A stretch of 64,000 nt of DNA from NCBI RefSeq assembly GCF_039531105.1, contig NZ_BAAAPK010000001.1, positions 3,073,915-3,137,914 of the forward strand. Direction: 5' to 3'. Below, one piece after another: positions 24,909-33,267 of this stretch. This DNA is from Microbacterium lacus (GTDB lineage Bacteria > Actinomycetota > Actinomycetes > Actinomycetales > Microbacteriaceae). Each line of letters starts with the position of its first letter. The first letter of the stretch is position 1. Under the pieces are notes generated by a model that was given only the letters and a program-made list of their open reading frames with translations, made no database searches and was not told the origin of the DNA. The translations under genes were made by a program, and so were the position numbers.

Positions 24909-26605
24909 ACGTCGTCGAGGCCTCGATCGCCGATCTGCGCGCCGCACTCGACGCCGGAGACGAGACCGCGGTCAGCCTTCTGGACGCCTATCTCGCGCGC
25001 ATCGCGACGTATGACCAGAGCGGCATACGCCTGAACGCGATCGTGGAGCTGAATCCCGACGCCCGGGCCGAGGCGGAGGCGTCGGACATGCGCCGCGCGT
25101 CCGGGACGCTCCGGGGCCTGTTGGACGGCATCCCGTATACGGCGAAGGACAGCTACATGGTGCGCGGGCGGACCGTCGCATCGGGCTCGCCCGCGTTCGC
25201 CGACCTCGTCGCACGGCGAGACGCGTTCTCGATCGAGCGCCTGCGCGCGGCCGGGTGCGTGTTCGTCGGGCTCACCAACATGCCGCCGATGGCGAACGGG
25301 GGCATGCAGCGCGGGCTGTACGGCCGGGCGGAGAGCCCGTACAACGCGGACTTCCTGACCTCGGCGTTCGGCTCGGGCTCGTCGAACGGCTCGGGCACGG
25401 CCACCGCCGCGTCGTTCGCGGCGTTCGGGCTCGGCGAGGAGACGTGGTCCAGCGGCCGTGCGCCCGCGTCGAACAACGCGCTGTGTGCGTACACCCCGTC
25501 ACGCGGCGTGATCTCGGTGCGCGGAAACTGGCCGCTCGTGCCGACGATGGACGTCGTGGTCCCGCACACCCGCTCGATGGCGGACCTGTTCGAGGTGCTC
25601 GATGTGATGGTCGCCGACGATGACGAGACGCGCGGCGACTTCTGGCGCGTGCAGCCCTGGGTGCCGATCCCCCGCTCGTCGACCGTGCGGCCGTCGTCGT
25701 ACCCCGCCCTGGCGGACGGGGCTTCGTCGGCGCTCGCGGGCAAGAGGTTCGGCATCCCCGCGATGTACCTCGGCGAGGATCCGGATGCCGGTACGGGACC
25801 GGGGATCGGCGCATCGACCGGGCAGCGCATCGAACCGCGCGCCTCGGTGCTCGACCTGTGGGCTCAGGCCCGGGCCGATCTCGAGGCAGTCGGCGCCGAG
25901 GTGGTCGTCGTCGACTTCCCGGTGGTGAGCAACTACGAGGCCGACCGCGCCGGGGCGCCGTCGATCTTCGACCGGGGCATCGTGCCGAGCGCGTTCTTCG
26001 ACGCCGAGATCTGGGACCTGTCGATGTGGTCCTGGCACGACTTCCTCGCCGCGAACGGGCAGCCGGGCCTGTCGTCGCTGGCCGAAGTGGACGGGCCGAA
26101 GATCTTCCCGCATCCCGAGGGGGCCCTCCCCGACCGCTACGGCTCGTTCGACATCGACATCTCGGAATACGTGACGCGCGCCCGGGTGAACGGGATGTCC
26201 GATCCGCTGAACGGGTCGCTCGCGGCGCTCATCCGTGCGGGGCTCGAGGGGCTCGAGCGCACGCGGCGGATCGACCTCGAGGAGTGGATGACCCGACTCG
26301 GCCTGGACGCAGTGGTCTTCCCCGCCGTCGCGGACGTCGGTCCGGCGGATGCCGACGTGAACGAGGAGTCCGCGGTCGCGGCATGGCGCAACGGGGTGTG
26401 GGTCGCGAACGGCAACCTCGCGATCCGCCACCTCGGCATCCCGACCGTGACGGTGCCGATGGGCACGATGGCCGACATCGGGATGCCGGTCGGCCTCACG
26501 TTCGCGGGCCCGGCGTATTCCGACACCGAGCTGCTGCGCTGGGCTGCGGGCTTCGAGTCGCTGCGCCCGCGCCGCACCCCACCCCCGCGCACCCCCGCGC
26601 TCTAG
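24905..26605 (+). CDS. Amidase-signature family amidase
   Basis: A 566-residue amidase. The catalytic Lys is in IPYTAKDSY (about residue 81), the Gly/Ser-rich signature is GSGSSNGSGTATAASF (about 157-172), and the nucleophile Ser lies in TWSSGRAPASNNAL. The canonical TDxGGSxRxPA loop is altered to the TWSSGRAPAS form. By position (ATGA overlap with the deiminase) it may hydrolyse the carbamoyl or amide product of that enzyme, replacing the nitrilase-type N-carbamoylputrescine amidase usually seen in agmatine pathways; this is inference. It ends the operon; a 19-bp-module repeat follows. Confidence 0.87.
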   Translation: MNVVEASIADLRAALDAGDETAVSLLDAYLARIATYDQSGIRLNAIVELNPDARAEAEASDMRRASGTLRGLLDGIPYTAKDSYMVRGRTVASGSPAFADLVARRDAFSIERLRAAGCVFVGLTNMPPMANGGMQRGLYGRAESPYNADFLTSAFGSGSSNGSGTATAASFAAFGLGEETWSSGRAPASNNALCAYTPSRGVISVRGNWPLVPTMDVVVPHTRSMADLFEVLDVMVADDDETRGDFWRVQPWVPIPRSSTVRPSSYPALADGASSALAGKRFGIPAMYLGEDPDAGTGPGIGASTGQRIEPRASVLDLWAQARADLEAVGAEVVVVDFPVVSNYEADRAGAPSIFDRGIVPSAFFDAEIWDLSMWSWHDFLAANGQPGLSSLAEVDGPKIFPHPEGALPDRYGSFDIDISEYVTRARVNGMSDPLNGSLAALIRAGLEGLERTRRIDLEEWMTRLGLDAVVFPAVADVGPADADVNEESAVAAWRNGVWVANGNLAIRHLGIPTVTVPMGTMADIGMPVGLTFAGPAYSDTELLRWAAGFESLRPRRTPPPRTPAL

Positions 26606-26626
26606 CCGCGGCGCGCCATCGGACGG

Positions 26627-26696
26627 CTCGCGGCACGGGTCGCGGCTCGCGGCACGTGCGGCACCGCGGGCCGCGAGTGCGGGGACGGGCCGCGAG
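26627..26696. repeat. Second intergenic element with 19-bp modules
   Basis: CTCGCGGC at 26627 and 26646 and GGGCCGCGAG at 26668 and 26687: left modules 19 bp apart, right modules 19 bp apart, and left and right complementary. It lies between the convergent amidase and acyl-CoA ligase genes. Same design and core sequence as 4425-4522. Confidence 0.75.
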
Positions 26697-26750
26697 CATG
26701 TCGACTCAGAGCCCGAGCGCGGACGGGGCGACGAGCCCGACGGGGTGAGG

Positions 26751-28454
26751 TCAGTCGCCGTCGCGCAGCAGCTGCTCGCGCACCTGGCGGCGCAGCACCT
26801 TGCCGATGAGCGACCGGGGCAGTTCGTCGACCTGGAAGAAGCGCCGCGGCACCTTGTAGGCCGCGAGGTGCTGCTTGCAGTGCTCGCGCAGCGCGTCCGG
26901 GTCCAGGACGGCCCCCTCGCGGAGCACGACCGCCGCGACGACCTGCTCGCCGCCGGCGCGCGGGAGCGCCACGACGGCCGCCTCCAGCACATCGGGGTGG
27001 GCGTGCAGCGCCGCCTCGACCTCGGTCGGTGCGACATTGAAGCCGCCGGTGATGATGATCTCCTTGAGCCGGTCGACGACCGTGACGAACCCGTCGGGCG
27101 AAATCGTGACGATGTCACCCGTGCGGACCCAGCCGCCCGGCAGGAGTGAGTCCGCCGTCTCGGCCGGTCGCCGCCAGTAGCCCTGGAACACCTGCGGCCC
27201 GCGGATCAGCAGCTCGCCCGCCTCCCCGAACGGCAGGTCGGTGTGCGGGTCCGCGGGGTCCACGACCCGGATGTCCGTGCTCGGGAACGGCACACCGACC
27301 GTGCCGGGACGCCGGGACGGTCCGATCGGGTTTCCGAGCGCGACCGGGGAGGTCTCGGTCATCCCGTAACCCTCGACCAGCAGTCCGCCGGTCACCTCCT
27401 CCCACCGCGCCACGGTGTCCACCGGCAGGCTCATCGCCCCCGAGATCGCGAACCGCACCGAGGTCAGGTCGATCTCGCCGCGCTCGGCCGCGCGGGCGAG
27501 CTGGTCGTAGATCGGCGGGACGGCGGGCAGGAAGGTCGGCGGGGACTTCTTCGCGGCATCCGTGACGAGCTTCGCGTCGTACTTCGGGAACAGGACGAGC
27601 TTGGCCCCGATGCTCATCGCGAACGTGAGGCACAGCGTCATGCCGTACGCGTGGAAAAGCGGGAGGACGCCGTAGAAGGTCTCCTCCCCCTCGTGCAGGC
27701 CCGGCACCCAGGCGCGCCCCTGCATCGCGTTCGCGCGGAGGTTGCGGTGCGTGAGGATCGCCCCCTTGGGGGTGCCCGTCGTGCCGCTCGTGTATTGCAG
27801 GAGCGCGATGTCATCGAGGACGGGGCGCGGATGCCGCTTGCTGAGCCGTCGGCCGTCCACGAGCGAACGCCACGCGAGCACCTTCTTCGCACGCGGCGTC
27901 GCGGTCAGCGCCGCCCGTGCCTCCCGGGCCTTCGCGACCGGCAGCCGCAGGGCCGCCCGGGTGGTCCACGGCATCGCCTCGGTGATGTCGACGCTCACGA
28001 TGCGCTCGAGCTTCAGGTCGGCGGGGAACCCGTCCAGCGTGTCGTACACCTTGTCCCACGCGATCGCGAAGCGCGCCTGGTGGTCCTCGAACTGGTGACG
28101 CAGCTCTCGGGCGGTGTAGAGCGGGTTGTGCTCGACGACGATCCCGCCGAGCCGCAGGACGGCGTAGAACGCCACGACGTGCTGCGGACAGTTCGGCAGC
28201 ACGATCGCGACCCGGTCGCCGTGGGTCACCCCCAGCCGGCGCAGCCCCTCCGCGGCGCGCTCGATCTGCTCACCGAGCTCGCGGTACGTCGTGCGCGCAC
28301 CGAAGAATTCCAGCGCGGGCGCCTTCTGATGGCTCCGGATGCTGCCCTCGATCATGTCGGAGAGGGTCTGGGTGACCTCGTCGATCGTGTCGGGCACGCC
28401 GGGGGCGTAGGCCGCGAGCCACGGGCGCGCCGCGTAGGGATTCTCTGACGTCAT
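26751..28454 (-). CDS. Long-chain fatty acid-CoA ligase (AMP-binding)
   Basis: A 567-residue adenylating enzyme. The AMP-binding P-loop LLQYTSGTTGTPKGAIL, the LVEGYGMTETSPVALG motif, and the C-terminal GWVRTGDIVTISPDGF and DRLKEIIITGGFNVAP hinge with K near the end (RSLIGKVLRRQ) are all visible. It would activate fatty acids to acyl-CoA in the cytoplasm. The ATG at 28454 has CAGGCT six bases upstream and no good Shine-Dalgarno. The MFS gene is 42 bp upstream on the same strand. Confidence 0.92.
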   Translation of the reverse strand: MTSENPYAARPWLAAYAPGVPDTIDEVTQTLSDMIEGSIRSHQKAPALEFFGARTTYRELGEQIERAAEGLRRLGVTHGDRVAIVLPNCPQHVVAFYAVLRLGGIVVEHNPLYTARELRHQFEDHQARFAIAWDKVYDTLDGFPADLKLERIVSVDITEAMPWTTRAALRLPVAKAREARAALTATPRAKKVLAWRSLVDGRRLSKRHPRPVLDDIALLQYTSGTTGTPKGAILTHRNLRANAMQGRAWVPGLHEGEETFYGVLPLFHAYGMTLCLTFAMSIGAKLVLFPKYDAKLVTDAAKKSPPTFLPAVPPIYDQLARAAERGEIDLTSVRFAISGAMSLPVDTVARWEEVTGGLLVEGYGMTETSPVALGNPIGPSRRPGTVGVPFPSTDIRVVDPADPHTDLPFGEAGELLIRGPQVFQGYWRRPAETADSLLPGGWVRTGDIVTISPDGFVTVVDRLKEIIITGGFNVAPTEVEAALHAHPDVLEAAVVALPRAGGEQVVAAVVLREGAVLDPDALREHCKQHLAAYKVPRRFFQVDELPRSLIGKVLRRQVREQLLRDGD

Positions 28455-28496
28455 ACTGCGAGCCTGGCACACCGCCCTGGGCGCGGACCGAGGCCG

Positions 28497-29957
28497 TCAG
28501 CGGACGCTGGAACGCAACCCCTCGCCCGCGTCGCCGATCGCCGTCTCGGTGCTTTCCCCCGCGGCATCCGTCTCCAGCGACGGCGGGGCTGCGGCGTACG
28601 CCGCGGACAGCTGCCGGTAGGGCCGCGAGAAGAAGGCGAGGAGCACGATCACCAGCAGAACCAGGCTCGCGATCACGAACACGAGCGCGATTCCGCGCGC
28701 CTCCCCGTCGCCGAGAAGCCAGCCGAACGTGTCCTGCCCTTGCGTGGACGCCATGAACGGGATGAGCCAGAACTGGGCGACGGGGCCCACGATGAACGCC
28801 GACACCGGCGCCGCGGCCGACTCGACGCTCGCCGAGAAGCCGAACACGCGCCCTTGCTTCTCGAAGGGCACCACGCGCTGGATGATCGTCTGCTCGGCGG
28901 CTTCGGCGATCGGCATGAGCGCCATGAAGACGAGGATGCCGAGCGCGTACAGCCACCAGAACTCGCGGATCACGAACCCGATGCCGAGCACGGCGATGCC
29001 GATGTTGACGAGCAGCATCGTCCGCAAGGGGTTCTTGCCGAGACCGAAACGGGCGACGATCAACCCGCCGGCGATGAAGCCGACGCTGGTGACACCGAGG
29101 ACGATGCCCCACATCTCGACCGAGAACAGCGTGAGGCCGTAGGGGTCCATGAGCGCCATGAACACCCCGCCGACGAGGTTGTTGAACGTCGAGAAGAGGA
29201 TGAGCGCGAGCAGACCCGGGACCACCATCACCGCCGGGATGATGCCGCGGAAGTCGAGCTTCGGCGTCCCGCCCTCGACGTGTGCGACGCCGCGCTCCGG
29301 GATGCGGACGAAAAGGAGATGCAGGAGCGCGAGCGCCGTGGCGACGATCGCGATCACGACGGTCCATCCCATGCCGAGGAGCCCGACGGAGAGTCCGGAG
29401 AACACGCTCGTGACCATGAAGGCGATGCCCTGCACGGCCCCGACCAGGCCGTTCGCCTTGTCTCGGCGCTCAGCCGGCACGAGAAGCGTGACCGTCGTCG
29501 ACAGCGCGATGTTGCGGAGGTTCTCCACCACACCGCCGATCAGGATCACCCCGGCGAACACCCAGAACCACGGCCCGCCCCAGTCGACCAGGACGCTCTC
29601 GGGGAACGAGAGGTACAGCGCGCCCGCGAGCAGATAGGTCGTGAGGGTGATCGTGCTCGAGAGCACCATCACCGCCTTCTTCTTCATGCGGTCCACGAGC
29701 GCGCCGAACACGACTCCGAAGACGGCGACCAGCAGCATGTACGACCCGCCGATGATCGAGGTCGCGAGCACGGATTTGGTCTCGAGGTACGCCCAGAACG
29801 TCAGTGCCCACCAGAGGTAGCTCGAGGTGATGTTCGCGATCGCGGTGTTGGCGAGCACCTGGTAGAAGCTGCGCATCGTGCGCGGGCCAGGCTGGTGCTG
29901 CGCAACGTGCGCGGGCGCACCCGCCGGCGACGCCGCACTGTCCGATTGCTCCGTCAT
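28497..29957 (-). CDS. MFS transporter
   Basis: A 486-residue transporter with 12 predicted helices. It starts with a hydrophilic N-terminus (1-30), has the loop 2-3 motif [17 protein letters not shown], and ends in an acidic/Ser-rich cytoplasmic tail. The organisation resembles MFS_3/MDR-type efflux proteins. ATG at 29957 with GAGAGG about eight bases upstream. It diverges from the glucose-6-phosphate isomerase gene. Substrate unknown. Confidence 0.88.
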   Translation of the reverse strand: MTEQSDSAASPAGAPAHVAQHQPGPRTMRSFYQVLANTAIANITSSYLWWALTFWAYLETKSVLATSIIGGSYMLLVAVFGVVFGALVDRMKKKAVMVLSSTITLTTYLLAGALYLSFPESVLVDWGGPWFWVFAGVILIGGVVENLRNIALSTTVTLLVPAERRDKANGLVGAVQGIAFMVTSVFSGLSVGLLGMGWTVVIAIVATALALLHLLFVRIPERGVAHVEGGTPKLDFRGIIPAVMVVPGLLALILFSTFNNLVGGVFMALMDPYGLTLFSVEMWGIVLGVTSVGFIAGGLIVARFGLGKNPLRTMLLVNIGIAVLGIGFVIREFWWLYALGILVFMALMPIAEAAEQTIIQRVVPFEKQGRVFGFSASVESAAAPVSAFIVGPVAQFWLIPFMASTQGQDTFGWLLGDGEARGIALVFVIASLVLLVIVLLAFFSRPYRQLSAAYAAAPPSLETDAAGESTETAIGDAGEGLRSSVR

Positions 29958-30061
29958 CGAAAGCCTCTCGTTCGCACCGAGCCCTGGGGCGGCCCGGAAG
30001 TCCACACCCTTCTGCCATGGTCACACCGATCTCCGACATCGTCATCCCCCCTTCTCGGCGC

Positions 30062-30067
30062 TACCGT
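30062..30067 (+). promoter_or_regulatory. -10 box TACCGT, leaderless promoter for pgi
   Basis: TACCGT, then GGGGAC, then GTG at 30074. The GGGGA could also be a very close Shine-Dalgarno, so the leaderless reading is less secure here. Confidence 0.4.
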
Positions 30068-30073
30068 GGGGAC

Positions 30074-31756
30074 GTGACCGCTCCGATCGATCCCACGTCC
30101 ACCTCCGCCTGGGCCGAGCTGCTCGCCCATCGCGATTCCTTCGACCCCGATCTCCGAGGCTGGTTCGCGGCCGACCCGGAGCGCGTGCAGCGCTTGAGCC
30201 GGACCGTCGGCGACCTGCACGTCGATCTGTCGAAGAACCTCGTCACCGACGAGATCCTGCGCTCGCTCGTCGCCCTCGCCGAGCAGACGGGCGTCGCCGA
30301 GCGTTATGCCGCGATGCTCCGCGGCGAGCACATCAACACGACCGAGGACCGCGCCGTGCTGCACACGGCCCTCCGCAGGCCCGCCGGAGCGATCCCTCCG
30401 CTCGAGGTCGACGGGCAGGACGTCGATCACGACGTGCACGAGGTGCTCGATGCGCTGAGCGCCTTCGCCGATCGCGTGCGTGACGGCGGCTGGCGGGGCG
30501 TGACCGGCAAGAAGGTCACGCACGTCGTGAACATCGGCATCGGCGGATCGGATCTCGGTCCGGTGATGATCTACGAAGCACTCCGCCCGTACGCGGACGC
30601 CGGCATCCGCGCCCTCTTCGTCTCCAACATCGACCCGACCGACCTCGCGCAGAAGACCGCGGACCTCGACCCGGAGACTACGCTGTTCATCGTCGCGTCG
30701 AAGACCTTCACGACGCTGGAGACGCTGACGAACGCGCGTCTCGCGCGCGACTGGCTGTGGGCGGGACTCGAGGCGTCCGGAGCGATCGCGGCGACCGACG
30801 CGGCCAGGACGGATGCCGTCGCCCACCACTTCGTGGCCGTCTCGACCGCCCTCGACAAGGTGGCCGCCTTCGGCATCGACCCGCAGAACGCGTTCGGCTT
30901 CTGGGACTGGGTCGGCGGCCGGTACTCCGTGGACTCCGCGATCGGCCTGTCGCTCGCGATCACGCTCGGGCCCGGGGTGTTCCGCGAGCTGCTCGCCGGG
31001 TTCCACGAGGTCGACGAGCACGTGCGCACGACGCCGCTCGCCGAGAACGTGCCGGTCCTGATGGGTGTGCTGAACGTCTGGTACGTGAACTTCCTCGGCG
31101 CCCAGACGCACGCCGTGCTCCCCTACGCGCAGCAGCTCAGCCGCTTCGCCGCGTACCTGCAGCAGCTCACGATGGAATCCAACGGCAAGTCCGTGCGGTG
31201 GGACGGTTCGCCCGTCACGACCGACACCGGCGAGGTGTTCTGGGGCGAGCCCGGCACGAACGGACAGCACGCGTTCTACCAGCTCATCCACCAGGGGACC
31301 CGGCTGATCCCGGCGGACTTCATCGCGTTCGTGAACCCCGCCTACCCGTTGACCGACGACGGACGCGACGTGCACGGGCTTTTCCTGGCGAACTTCCTCG
31401 CTCAGACGAAGGCCCTCGCATTCGGCAAGACCGCGGAGGAGGTCGAGGCCGAGGGGACGACGGGTCCGCTCGTCGCCGCGCGCACGTTCGCCGGCAACCG
31501 GCCGACGACGTCGATCTTCGCGCCCGCCCTCACGCCGCGCGTGCTCGGCCAGCTCGTCGCGCTGTACGAGCACATCACGTTCACGCAGGGTGTGATCTGG
31601 GGCATCAACTCGTTCGATCAGTGGGGCGTGGAGCTCGGCAAGCAGCTCGCGCTGCAGATCGCCCCGGCGATCGAGGGCGATGCGGCAGCCCTCGGGGCGC
31701 AGGACGCGTCGACGCGCTCGCTGCTGGAGTACTACGCGGCGCACCGCACGCCCTGA
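30074..31756 (+). CDS. pgi: Glucose-6-phosphate isomerase
   Basis: A 560-residue enzyme, normal for bacterial Pgi (about 550), converting glucose 6-phosphate to fructose 6-phosphate. Signatures: [51 protein letters not shown] and the C-terminal [18 protein letters not shown]. The catalytic Glu is in [13 protein letters not shown], His in GQHAFYQ and Lys in [11 protein letters not shown] at 30074 is chosen because homology to Pgi N-termini begins shortly after it; a longer frame from 30017 lacks support. A GC-rich hairpin follows. Confidence 0.96.
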   Translation: MTAPIDPTSTSAWAELLAHRDSFDPDLRGWFAADPERVQRLSRTVGDLHVDLSKNLVTDEILRSLVALAEQTGVAERYAAMLRGEHINTTEDRAVLHTALRRPAGAIPPLEVDGQDVDHDVHEVLDALSAFADRVRDGGWRGVTGKKVTHVVNIGIGGSDLGPVMIYEALRPYADAGIRALFVSNIDPTDLAQKTADLDPETTLFIVASKTFTTLETLTNARLARDWLWAGLEASGAIAATDAARTDAVAHHFVAVSTALDKVAAFGIDPQNAFGFWDWVGGRYSVDSAIGLSLAITLGPGVFRELLAGFHEVDEHVRTTPLAENVPVLMGVLNVWYVNFLGAQTHAVLPYAQQLSRFAAYLQQLTMESNGKSVRWDGSPVTTDTGEVFWGEPGTNGQHAFYQLIHQGTRLIPADFIAFVNPAYPLTDDGRDVHGLFLANFLAQTKALAFGKTAEEVEAEGTTGPLVAARTFAGNRPTTSIFAPALTPRVLGQLVALYEHITFTQGVIWGINSFDQWGVELGKQLALQIAPAIEGDAAALGAQDASTRSLLEYYAAHRTP

Positions 31757-31770
31757 CCCACGGCGAAAGA

Positions 31771-31807
31771 CCGCGGCGCGCGCTGCCCCCACACGCGCGC
31801 GCCGCGG
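31771..31807. terminator. GC-rich hairpin downstream of pgi
   Basis: A perfect 13-bp stem (31771-31783 with 31795-31807) and an 11-nt loop, 14 bp after the pgi stop. No T-tract, as is common in high-GC actinobacteria. Confidence 0.6.
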
Positions 31808-31910
31808 GGCCCGCTCCCACGCGCGACGCGGACATGCCGGCGCGTCCGTGAGAAAATCGGGTGCACCCCCCGAATTAGGTGCTGTTCGACCATACCGAAA
31901 TGTGAACACG

Positions 31911-32546
31911 ATGTCGCATCCTCGCCGATATGACGCCACCCGAAGACAGCGCACCGCGCTCGAGAGACGGGCGCACGTCATCGACACCGCCACCGTCCTC
32001 TTCGCCGAGCACGGTTTCGAGGCGACGACGCTCGCGGACGTCGCCTCCGCCGCGGGCGTGTCGCTGGCATACCTGCACAAGCTCGGATCGAAGTCCGATC
32101 TGATCGAGTCGGTCGTGCGGGCCATGATGACCGGCGACACCGCCGCTGATCCCGACAGCGAGTTGGACGCCCTCGTGCATGCGGCCACGATGGAGGAGTA
32201 CCTCGACCTGTCGCTCGCCTCGATCATCGCGTGGAACGCGCGCTCCCACCGCCTCTGGATGGCGTGGGCGTCGGCATCCGATCCCGGACTGCGCGCGGGA
32301 TGGAACGCGGTCATGACCGAGGTGCGCGCGAAGCTCACGGCCTCCCTCGCGCTGCTCGACGCGCGCGGCTGGCTGCGCGGCGATGTGCCGCACGACGAGC
32401 TCGTGGCGACACTGTGGGTACTGACGATGGCCGAGACCTACACGCGGCTCGTCGACGGTGCGGGCCTGTCGCACGACGACTACGTGCGCTGGCTGCACCG
32501 CTCGGTGCGCGAAGCGCTGCTGCCGCGCGCGTCTCAGCCGGCGTAG
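31911..32546 (+). CDS. TetR-family transcriptional regulator
   Basis: A 211-residue regulator with the N-terminal HTH at about 20-65 (HVIDTATVLFAEHGFEATTL, DVASAAGVSLAYLHKLGSKSDLIE) and a helical ligand domain. ATG at 31911; an in-frame GTG three codons earlier is possible, and no strong ribosome binding site is seen for either. No divergent partner; it overlaps the convergent DUF1684 gene by 13 bp, so antisense pairing of the 3' ends is expected. Target unknown. Confidence 0.85.
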   Translation: MSHPRRYDATRRQRTALERRAHVIDTATVLFAEHGFEATTLADVASAAGVSLAYLHKLGSKSDLIESVVRAMMTGDTAADPDSELDALVHAATMEEYLDLSLASIIAWNARSHRLWMAWASASDPGLRAGWNAVMTEVRAKLTASLALLDARGWLRGDVPHDELVATLWVLTMAETYTRLVDGAGLSHDDYVRWLHRSVREALLPRASQPA

Positions 32547-33148
32547 AGCTCGCCCACCGGGACGGCGATCGGCAGGACGTTGCCCGGCTGCGCGAGCGGG
32601 CACGCCCAGGCCGGGTCGTACGCGCACGACGGGTTGTACGCGAAGTTGAAGTCGAGCACGATCGTGCCGCGGCCGGGGTCTGACCCGAGATCGGCGCCCT
32701 TGATCGTGTCGATCAGATAGCGGCCGCCGCCGTAAGTCCCCGACCCGGCGAGGGCGTCGCGGACGGGGATGAACACTCCCCCGCCGTACGTCATCAGGCG
32801 CCAGACGTCGAGGGGGCCGGCATCCGGGATCTCGACGCGCCCGATCCGCTCGAACGGGACCACCCCGTCGGTGCCGGTCGCGAACTCGAACCCACCGGGT
32901 TCGGCCTCGAGGATCGGCAGCTCGTACCGCCACGCGGCGTCGTAGGGCGCGATCGAGAGGCCTTCGAACAGCAGGCGTTCGGGCTCGAGGAACGGAGTCG
33001 CGGGGTGCCGCGCCATCAGGTCGTCTCGCTCGATGCGCCACAGCTCGTGCGCCTCTTCGGGATCGTCCTGCGCGCGGACGGCGTCGTACAGCGCGAAGAC
33101 GCGGCGGCGCCAGTCGGCGATCTCGAGGGCAGTGCGCGCGGAGCTCAT
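32534..33148 (-). CDS. DUF1684 domain-containing protein
   Basis: A 204-residue protein of the DUF1684 family. Typical landmarks are the N-terminal LWRIERDDLMARHPATPF, the central RLMTYGGGVFIPVRDALAGS, and the C-terminal IVLDFNFAYNPSCAYDP with CPLAQPGNVLPIAVPVGE. No signal peptide. Function of the family is not established. The start at 33148 has TAGCCT six bases upstream and no Shine-Dalgarno, consistent with a leaderless transcript. Confidence 0.9.
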   Translation of the reverse strand: MSSARTALEIADWRRRVFALYDAVRAQDDPEEAHELWRIERDDLMARHPATPFLEPERLLFEGLSIAPYDAAWRYELPILEAEPGGFEFATGTDGVVPFERIGRVEIPDAGPLDVWRLMTYGGGVFIPVRDALAGSGTYGGGRYLIDTIKGADLGSDPGRGTIVLDFNFAYNPSCAYDPAWACPLAQPGNVLPIAVPVGELYAG

Positions 33149-33154
33149 CAGCCC

Positions 33155-33160
33155 AGGCTA
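33155..33160 (-). promoter_or_regulatory. -10 box TAGCCT, leaderless promoter for DUF1684 gene
   Basis: On the minus strand TAGCCT, GGGCTG, then the ATG at 33148. Confidence 0.5.
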
Positions 33161-33186
33161 CGCGGGCCGGGCTTCTCGCCGTCCAC

Positions 33187-33264
33187 GTGAAAGCGCGGGG
33201 CGATTCTGCGACCTCGCGCGGCCGATCGTCACCGAATACGCGATTTCGCCCCGCGCTTTCGCAC
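33187..33264. repeat. Long imperfect inverted repeat downstream of the alpha-galactosidase
   Basis: GTGAAAGCGCGGGGCGA (33187-33203) pairs with TCGCCCCGCGCTTTCGCAC (33246-33264) with a small bulge; the 42-nt interior is partly self-complementary. It sits three bases after the alpha-galactosidase stop on the minus strand, and may end the galactoside operon. Confidence 0.65.
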
Positions 33265-33267
33265 CGA

